This document shows positions 5,454-9,421 of a stretch of 9,421 nucleotides of DNA, one piece after another (the first letter of the stretch is position 1; every line of letters begins with the position of its first letter). Source of the stretch: an uncultured Ruminococcus sp. (GTDB taxonomy: Bacteria > Bacillota > Clostridia > Oscillospirales > Ruminococcaceae); NCBI GenBank assembly GCA_900550695.1, contig URTF01000076.1, positions 1-9,421 of the forward strand, written 5' to 3'. Under the pieces are notes generated by a model. It was not told the DNA's origin, did not search any database, and saw only the letters and a list, made by a program, of their open reading frames with translations. The position numbers and the translations under genes were made by a program.

Positions 5454-6788
5454 TTATTTCAGCAGTTCATTTGCCAGTTCATCACATCGGAACATATTCG
5501 CAACGGAAATGTTGGAAAAATCATCGAGGAACGAGTCACCGAGGGAAATTTCGATTTTTTCACTTGTTTTCATATTTTTAAGTTGCGCTTTTCCGCTTTC
5601 TATTTCGTTGCTGCCAAGTACCATTGTGAAATCCGCACCAAGTTTGTCAGCATATTTCATCTGAGCCTTAACGCCACGTCCTTGAAGGTCGTATTCTGCC
5701 CATATGCCATCGTCACGGAGCGTTTTCGTAAGAACGATAGCCTTTTCAAGAGCAGCCTCGTCCATTGCGGCAATGTAAAGTGCGCACTTCTTCGGCTCGA
5801 TAAAGTCGCAGCCCTGACTTTCCATCGTCATAATAAGACGCTCAATGCCCATTGCAAAGCCGAGCGCAGGTGTCGGAGCGCCGCCGAGCTGTTCGATAAG
5901 CCCGTCATAGCGTCCGCCGCCGCAGACTGTACCCTGCGCGCCGATGCTCGTTGTGACGAACTCGAAAACCGTCTTTGTGTAGTAGTCAAGACCTCTTACG
6001 ATCTTCGGGTTGACTGTGAATTCAATGTTCATCGCCGTAAGATTCTTCTGAAGCTTCTCAAAATGGCTCCTGCAGTCGTCGCAGAGATAATCGAGGATAA
6101 CGGGAGCGTCCTTTGCAATATCCTGACAGATCGGGCTCTTGCAGTCGAGAATTCTCATAGGATTTTTTTCAAGACGTTCCTGACAAGTTCCGCAAAGCTC
6201 GTCCTTTCTGCCCTCGAAATAGCTCTTCAAAGCCTTGTGATATTCGCCTCGGCACTTCGGACAGCCGATAGAGTTGATGTTGAGCGCAATGCCCTTTATC
6301 CCAAGGCGGCGCAGGAAAGCATCGACCATTGCTATCATTTCCGCATCAGCGGCAGGAGAAGCGCTTCCGTACATCTCCGCACCGAACTGGTGAAACTCAC
6401 GAAGTCTGCCTGCCTGCGGCTTCTCATGCCTGAAGCAGGAAATGTTGTAGTAAACCTTCTGCGGAAGTGCGTCCGAAAGCATACCGTTTTCGAGAACAGC
6501 TCTCGCCGCACCTGCCGTACCCTCGGGACGGAGCGTGAAATCATCATCGTCCTTGCCGTTGGCGGAACTTTTGGCGGTCACACCGTACATTTCTTTCTGT
6601 ACAACATCGGTCGAATCGCCAACACTGCGCTTGAAAAGCTTAGTGTTTTCAAAGGTCGGGAAGCGAATTTCCTTAAAGCCGTAACATTCGGCAGTCTCAG
6701 CAGCGATCTGCTCGACCGTGTGCCACTTGTAAACGTCAGCAGGCTTAACGTCCTGCGTACCCTTTGGTCTTTTTGTGATAAGCTCCAT
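5454..6788 (-). CDS. hisS: Histidine--tRNA ligase
   Basis: This 444-residue class IIa synthetase charges tRNA-His. The ATG at 6788 is chosen for the AAAGGAG seven bases upstream and because MELITKRPKGTQD is the standard N-terminus; a longer frame to 6878 would run through the T-box terminator. In order: KGTQD (9-13), LRPEGTAGAARA (86-97), motif 2 with FRHEKPQAGRLREFHQFG (119-136), the HisA motif RGLDYYTKTVFEF (265-277), HisB GGGRYDGL (290-297) and motif 3 LGFAMGIERL (309-318), followed by the anticodon-binding domain. The insertion domain has eight Cys as four pairs (176/179, 199/202, 216/221, 236/239), the pattern of a metal-binding HisRS insert. It is the first gene after the T-box leader. 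Confidence 0.97.
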   Translation of the reverse strand: MELITKRPKGTQDVKPADVYKWHTVEQIAAETAECYGFKEIRFPTFENTKLFKRSVGDSTDVVQKEMYGVTAKSSANGKDDDDFTLRPEGTAGAARAVLENGMLSDALPQKVYYNISCFRHEKPQAGRLREFHQFGAEMYGSASPAADAEMIAMVDAFLRRLGIKGIALNINSIGCPKCRGEYHKALKSYFEGRKDELCGTCQERLEKNPMRILDCKSPICQDIAKDAPVILDYLCDDCRSHFEKLQKNLTAMNIEFTVNPKIVRGLDYYTKTVFEFVTTSIGAQGTVCGGGRYDGLIEQLGGAPTPALGFAMGIERLIMTMESQGCDFIEPKKCALYIAAMDEAALEKAIVLTKTLRDDGIWAEYDLQGRGVKAQMKYADKLGADFTMVLGSNEIESGKAQLKNMKTSEKIEISLGDSFLDDFSNISVANMFRCDELANELLK

Positions 6789-6823
6789 ATCAAAACTCCT
6801 TTTCAGCTTTTTTGCGAAATAAT

Positions 6824-6857
6824 AAAAGCCGTCCTTGTCGCAAGAACAAGGGACGAC
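6824..6857 (-). terminator. T-box leader terminator of hisS
   Basis: On the - strand GTCGTCCCTTGT pairs with ACAAGGACGGC around a 7-nt loop, with one bulged base and one G-U wobble, and is followed by TTTTATTATTT. It lies 36 nt before the hisS start codon. The 5' strand of this stem follows the T-box sequence and is the part that pairs with it in the alternative antiterminator. Confidence 0.9.
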
Positions 6858-7074
6858 TTGTAAAAATCGTGGTGCCACCCTATTTTATCGGAAAAACCGA
6901 ACTTTTATGCCCCTTAACGCAGGAAACGGCTGTACTTTTGGAGAAAACTGCGCTCCATTGTTCATACAGCGGCTCAAAAGTGTCCTTCACGCACAAACTC
7001 TCCGAGCGTTTTCACCGATCCGCCCTCTCTTTGGAAGAAAAATGTCCGCTACTCTCTTTATCATAGCCTTTACA
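6824..7074 (-). ncRNA. T-box riboswitch leader controlling hisS-orf-aspS
   Basis: The leader of about 250 nt shows the main T-box landmarks on the - strand. AGAGAGTA (7057-7050) lies at the base of Stem I. AGCGG (7050-7046) pairs with CCGCT (6972-6968). GGTGAAAAC forms the distal loop region (7016-7008). The specifier CAC (6982-6980, His) is placed two bases before TTGAG, as in other T-boxes. The antiterminator signature AGGGTGGCACCACG lies at 6881-6868, followed by the terminator. Uncharged tRNA bound at both sites would let transcription enter the operon. The base that pairs with the tRNA discriminator is C (6874), which fits G73 rather than the C73 usual in bacterial tRNA-His. GAC (6984-6982, Asp) overlaps the specifier. 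Confidence 0.93.
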
Positions 7075-7080
7075 AAAATA

Positions 7081-7109
7081 AGTATAACGCATAAACGCCT
7101 TGTTGTCAA
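7081..7109 (-). promoter_or_regulatory. Sigma-A-type promoter of the hisS-orf-aspS operon
   Basis: On the - strand TTGACA (7109-7104) and TATACT (7086-7081) are separated by an ideal 17-nt spacer. The predicted start near 7074 precedes Stem I of the T-box leader by a few bases. Confidence 0.88.
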
Positions 7110-7150
7110 GCGAAAAGTTTGAAAAATATGAAGATTGAAAATTGCAATAT

Positions 7151-7190
7151 AAAATACCGGGTTTGCAGCGGACGGATATGGGGTCCGCCC
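7151..7190. repeat. GC-rich hairpin repeat, copy 2
   Basis: This matches copy 1 (2911-2949) in order: AAAATA, GGGTTTGCAGC, then a stem. GCGGAC (7168-7173) pairs perfectly with GTCCGC (7183-7188). In the longer register of copy 1 the stem has one mismatch and one wobble. The core GGATATGG is shared. It lies between the pulA 3' end and the hisS promoter. Confidence 0.55.
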
Positions 7191-7216
7191 TGCGGCATTA
7201 TGTGCTCCGTGAAAAT

Positions 7217-7281
7217 ATACGGAATATAATACTAATTTTTAATCAAAGTGCAGACAAAAATCAGTATAAATAATTCCGTAT
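7217..7281 (-). terminator. Long hairpin at the pulA 3' end (possible terminator or mRNA-stabilising stem)
   Basis: ATACGGAAT (7217-7225) and ATTCCGTAT (7273-7281) are perfect inverted copies. The inner blocks 7229-7240 and 7256-7267 add 12 pairs with one imperfection, which is an A-C mismatch on the + strand but a G-U wobble on the - strand. The stem therefore forms best in the pulA transcript, beginning at its stop codon. The tail after it (ATTTTCACGG) is only moderately T-rich, so termination is uncertain. Confidence 0.5.
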
Positions 7282-9254
7282 TACGCATTTAAAGCTTCCT
7301 CTTCGTTTTCAGGCTTGCTTTCTCTCACTCTTCCGAGAACGATAGCGCTTATCGGTGCGACTTCGTAGTCGTTTTCGACTGTTCTGCATGGCTCTGCGCC
7401 TGCATAATTTCCGTCCGCATATATGCCGTATTTGCCGAAAGCGTGGAGCTGAACGGGATAGTTGTTCGGATTGAAGAAAACTACTATCTCTTCAAGCGTT
7501 TCATCGCCTTTGAGCAGGAATCCCACAACGTGCTGCGGAAGATTATCGAGGAACTGCAGGTTCTCTGCGACCTGTGCATTTTCGTACATTCTGAAAGCGT
7601 TATGTGCTTTTCGGAGTGCGATAAGTCCCTTGTAATAGTTCACAACGCCCTTGAATTCGGACTTTCTGTTCCACTTCAGGCTGTTGATAGCATCAGGCGA
7701 TTTGTAGCTGTTGTGGTCAAAGACCGAGCCGCCCGGGAACGGCTTCGAGCGCAGGAATTCCTGACCTGCCTGGAAGAACGGTATGCCCTGCGAGAGGAAC
7801 ACCATTGCTGCGGCGAGCTTATCCATTTTTATTCTTGTTTCGATGCTTTCGGTCGGGTTCGTGTAGTAAAGCTTGTCCCAGAGCGTGAGATTATCGTGCG
7901 CTTCAACGTAGTTCACGGTCTGCGTCGGTGAGCTTGTCCACGAATATTTCTCCATATTCGGGAGCTGCGGATGCGGAATACGTCCTGCGATTATCTCCTT
8001 GACGTTCTCCTCGTTGCCCGATGCGCCGTTGACATAGCCTCTTGTCTTGTTCTCGAAATTGTTGCCCTTTACGGTATCGCGGAAATCATCGCTGAAATAG
8101 CCTGCGTTCGGGGTAAATCTTGCGTTGAGCTTCATACAGCGCTGTTCCCACGGGAGCGGCGTATCTGCGCCCGTCCAGCCCTCACCGTACATAATGACGT
8201 TCGGATTTATTTCATGAAGCTTTTCATACGCCAAGTTTATTGTTTCCTTATCATAAAGTCCCATAAGGTCAAAGCGGAAGCCGTCTATCTTGTACTCGGT
8301 CGCCCAGTAGGTAAGGCTGTCGAGGATATATTTTCTTACCATTTTCCGCTCGGTCGCAAGCTCGTTTCCGCAGCCTGAGCCGTTCGCATAGAGATTGCGC
8401 TTGCCGTCCCACTGGCGGTAATAATATTCGGGGAAGGTCTTGGTGAAGCAGGAGTCAGCCGTTCCTGCTGTGTGGTTGTAAACAACGTCCATTATAACAC
8501 CTATGCCTGCTTCGTGAAGAGCGTAGATAAGCCGTTTCAGCTCCGCAACACGGGTCTTGCCGTTGAATGGATTGGTCGAATATGAACCCTCGGGGACGTT
8601 GTAGTTCTCGGGGTCATATCCCCAGTTGAACTGAGGACGGTGAACATCGGTCTCATCGACGGAAACGAAGTCGAATATCGGCATAAGCTGAACGTGGGTA
8701 ATGCCAAGCTCTTTGAGGTGGTCAATGCCAACGCTGTCGCCGCTGTCATTTTCCAGTCCTTTTTCGATAAAGGCGAGAAATCTTCCCTTGTAGCAGAAAT
8801 GTCCGCTTTCGTCAATGGAGAAATCACGGACGTGAAGCTCATAAACGCAAGCGTCCGTGTAGTGGTCAAGCTTAACATAAGTCTGATTGTCCCAGCCTGC
8901 AGGGTTGAGCTTTGACGCATCGAAAACCATACCCATTGCGCCGTTTGCACCTGCGGATCTGGCATAAACATCGATAGTTTCCTGCTCAACGCCGTCATTC
9001 GTCACGATATAGGTGTAATAAACTCCGTCAAGGTTGCCGTAGACTGTCTTTGACCATACGCCCTTTTTGCTTTTTGTCATTGGAAGATGGCGGTAAGGCT
9101 TTTCATCACGGCAGGTTTTGTAAAGATAGATAGCAACTTTGTCTGCGAGCGGCGCCCAGACCTTGAATTCGGTCTTTTCGGGAGAATAGACCGAGCCCAG
9201 GTCGTCACCGTCATAATAATACTTCTTGTCAATATCGGAAAACACAAAGAACAC
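7281..9254 (-). CDS. pulA: Type I pullulanase (alpha-1,6 debranching, GH13), intracellular
   Basis: This 657-residue enzyme is expected to hydrolyse alpha-1,6 links in pullulan, limit dextrins or glycogen-type glucans. Residues 12-110 form an N-terminal CBM48-like beta-sandwich (YYYDGDDLG, FKVWAPLADKV). The type I signature is FNWGYDP (209-215), usually YNWGYDP. GH13 region I is DVVYNH (256-261). The nucleophile is Asp329 in DGFRFD, the acid/base is Glu358 in YGEGW, and the third acid is Asp454 in EAHDNL. The C-terminal beta-domain ends near 640. There is no signal peptide or anchor, so action is on imported oligosaccharide or internal glycogen. The start is uncertain: the frame opens at GTG 9254 after a stop at 9263; GTG 9245 is also possible, and an ATG at 9259 is in another frame. 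Family N-termini suit 9254. It appears monocistronic. Confidence 0.93.
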   Translation of the reverse strand: MFFVFSDIDKKYYYDGDDLGSVYSPEKTEFKVWAPLADKVAIYLYKTCRDEKPYRHLPMTKSKKGVWSKTVYGNLDGVYYTYIVTNDGVEQETIDVYARSAGANGAMGMVFDASKLNPAGWDNQTYVKLDHYTDACVYELHVRDFSIDESGHFCYKGRFLAFIEKGLENDSGDSVGIDHLKELGITHVQLMPIFDFVSVDETDVHRPQFNWGYDPENYNVPEGSYSTNPFNGKTRVAELKRLIYALHEAGIGVIMDVVYNHTAGTADSCFTKTFPEYYYRQWDGKRNLYANGSGCGNELATERKMVRKYILDSLTYWATEYKIDGFRFDLMGLYDKETINLAYEKLHEINPNVIMYGEGWTGADTPLPWEQRCMKLNARFTPNAGYFSDDFRDTVKGNNFENKTRGYVNGASGNEENVKEIIAGRIPHPQLPNMEKYSWTSSPTQTVNYVEAHDNLTLWDKLYYTNPTESIETRIKMDKLAAAMVFLSQGIPFFQAGQEFLRSKPFPGGSVFDHNSYKSPDAINSLKWNRKSEFKGVVNYYKGLIALRKAHNAFRMYENAQVAENLQFLDNLPQHVVGFLLKGDETLEEIVVFFNPNNYPVQLHAFGKYGIYADGNYAGAEPCRTVENDYEVAPISAIVLGRVRESKPENEEEALNA

Positions 9255-9272
9255 CCCATTTTATAGTTTGAC

Positions 9273-9301
9273 TTCCCCGTGTGAAAAGTTCACCGTGGGA
9301 A
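9273..9301 (-). promoter_or_regulatory. Hairpin over the pulA ribosome binding region
   Basis: GTGAA (9281-9285) and TTCAC (9289-9293) pair around AAG, and outer TTCCC (9273-9277) pairs with GGGAA (9297-9301) across an internal loop. On the - strand the only upstream purine-rich stretch, GGGGAAG, lies in the 3' arm and would be hidden when the stem forms. The palindromic part could instead be an operator. Confidence 0.4.
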
Positions 9302-9325
9302 AGGATCTTGCTAAAAATTTATAGC

Positions 9326-9349
9326 TGCCGCAAAAGTCGTTTTGCGGCA
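9326..9349. promoter_or_regulatory. Perfect 10-bp hairpin in the pulA leader
   Basis: TGCCGCAAAA (9326-9335) and TTTTGCGGCA (9340-9349) pair perfectly around the loop GTCG. On the - strand it is followed by GCTATAAATTTTTAGC, so the T-run starts too late for a typical terminator. It may be an attenuator in the pulA leader, an operator, or the end of a transcript from outside the window. Confidence 0.5.
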
Positions 9350-9366
9350 CCGATAAACTTTCTTAT

Positions 9367-9372
9367 ATTATA
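9367..9372 (-). promoter_or_regulatory. Candidate -10 box of pulA formed at the repeat end
   Basis: TATAAT on the - strand straddles the end of the inverted-repeat element, which supplies TTTAGTAT. No recognisable -35 lies 16-18 nt upstream (the repeat offers only TTCCAA). If used, the transcript would start near 9360 and carry both hairpins in a leader of about 105 nt. No better promoter is seen between 9255 and 9421. Confidence 0.3.
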
Positions 9373-9421
9373 CTAAACACCATTTAAAATTTGGAAAAAA
9401 TCAAGCCGACAATCTCGTAGC
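9370..9421. repeat. Partial inverted-repeat element, copy C (inverted)
   Basis: The reverse complement of this stretch matches 560-610 with one difference (CGAG versus CAAG). It begins with the terminus ATACTAAACACC at 9370-9381 and continues past the window edge, so the second arm is not visible. It lies upstream of pulA and opposite in orientation to the arm at 1-50. Confidence 0.85.

Noticed and set aside
5451..6863. A 470-codon + strand open frame
   Set aside because: It lies wholly antisense to hisS, whose class II synthetase motifs are unmistakable. It has Cys/Arg-rich nonsense composition and no ribosome binding site, so it is a codon-bias shadow.
6789..6878. N-terminal extension of hisS to 6878
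   Set aside because: It would translate the T-box terminator stem. The ATG at 6788 has an AAAGGAG site and gives the standard HisRS N-terminus.
714..9254. A defence, toxin or mobile-gene system
   Set aside because: All large frames are accounted for by metabolism, tRNA charging and one regulator. The two uncertain proteins show no nuclease, toxin or integrase motif.
9077..9259. Small gene starting at the ATG at 9259
   Set aside because: It overlaps the pullulanase N-terminal domain in another frame and has no recognisable product; the pullulanase frame is clearly coding there.
1..9421. CRISPR array formed by the repeated ~50-nt arms
   Set aside because: The copies are few, far apart and in both orientations, with palindromic pairing and no regular spacers or cas genes.

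Overview
The window reads as chromosomal DNA from a low-to-mid GC Firmicute of the class Clostridia, most likely a Ruminococcus-like Oscillospiraceae. This is an inference from three things: a T-box-controlled hisS...aspS operon, strong Shine-Dalgarno sites with sigma-A-type TTGACA/TATACT promoters, and an intracellular type I pullulanase. No phage, plasmid or CRISPR genes are visible.

Layout. (1) 1-50 is the right arm of a repeat element cut by the window edge, followed at 51-95 by a terminator for a + strand gene outside the window. (2) 188-1838, + strand: a 72-residue DUF3343 (putative Se/S carrier-like) gene and a class V aminotransferase/cysteine desulfurase of the EF2568 type. A complete ~119-bp inverted-repeat element (492-610) and a GC-rich hairpin lie between them. 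(3) 1873-2655, - strand and convergent: an XRE-type repressor whose C-terminal half is a 15-residue-period beta-solenoid with a Cys at the same place in six consecutive repeats. It has its own clear promoter and nearby palindromes. (4) 2710-3020 is non-coding: a palindrome, the operon terminator, a GC-rich hairpin repeat and a 7-bp tandem repeat. (5) 3021-7109, - strand: promoter, His-type T-box leader, hisS, an unrecognised 204-codon gene, then aspS, all closely spaced. (6) 7110-7280 is non-coding and holds two hairpin repeats. (7) 7281-9254, - strand: type I pullulanase with a hairpin-rich leader. The window ends in an inverted copy of the repeat element (9370-9421).

How the parts work together. 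The carrier/desulfurase pair probably mobilises sulfur (or selenium) from cysteine. hisS and aspS charge tRNA-His and tRNA-Asp and are induced together by uncharged tRNA. The pullulanase debranches alpha-glucan inside the cell. Points worth a second look are the ATACTAAACACC-ended element family whose ends sit against stop codons, the Cys-ladder regulator, the T-box whose specifier overlaps an Asp codon and whose discriminator-pairing base fits tRNA-Asp rather than tRNA-His, and the unknown gene inserted between hisS and aspS.
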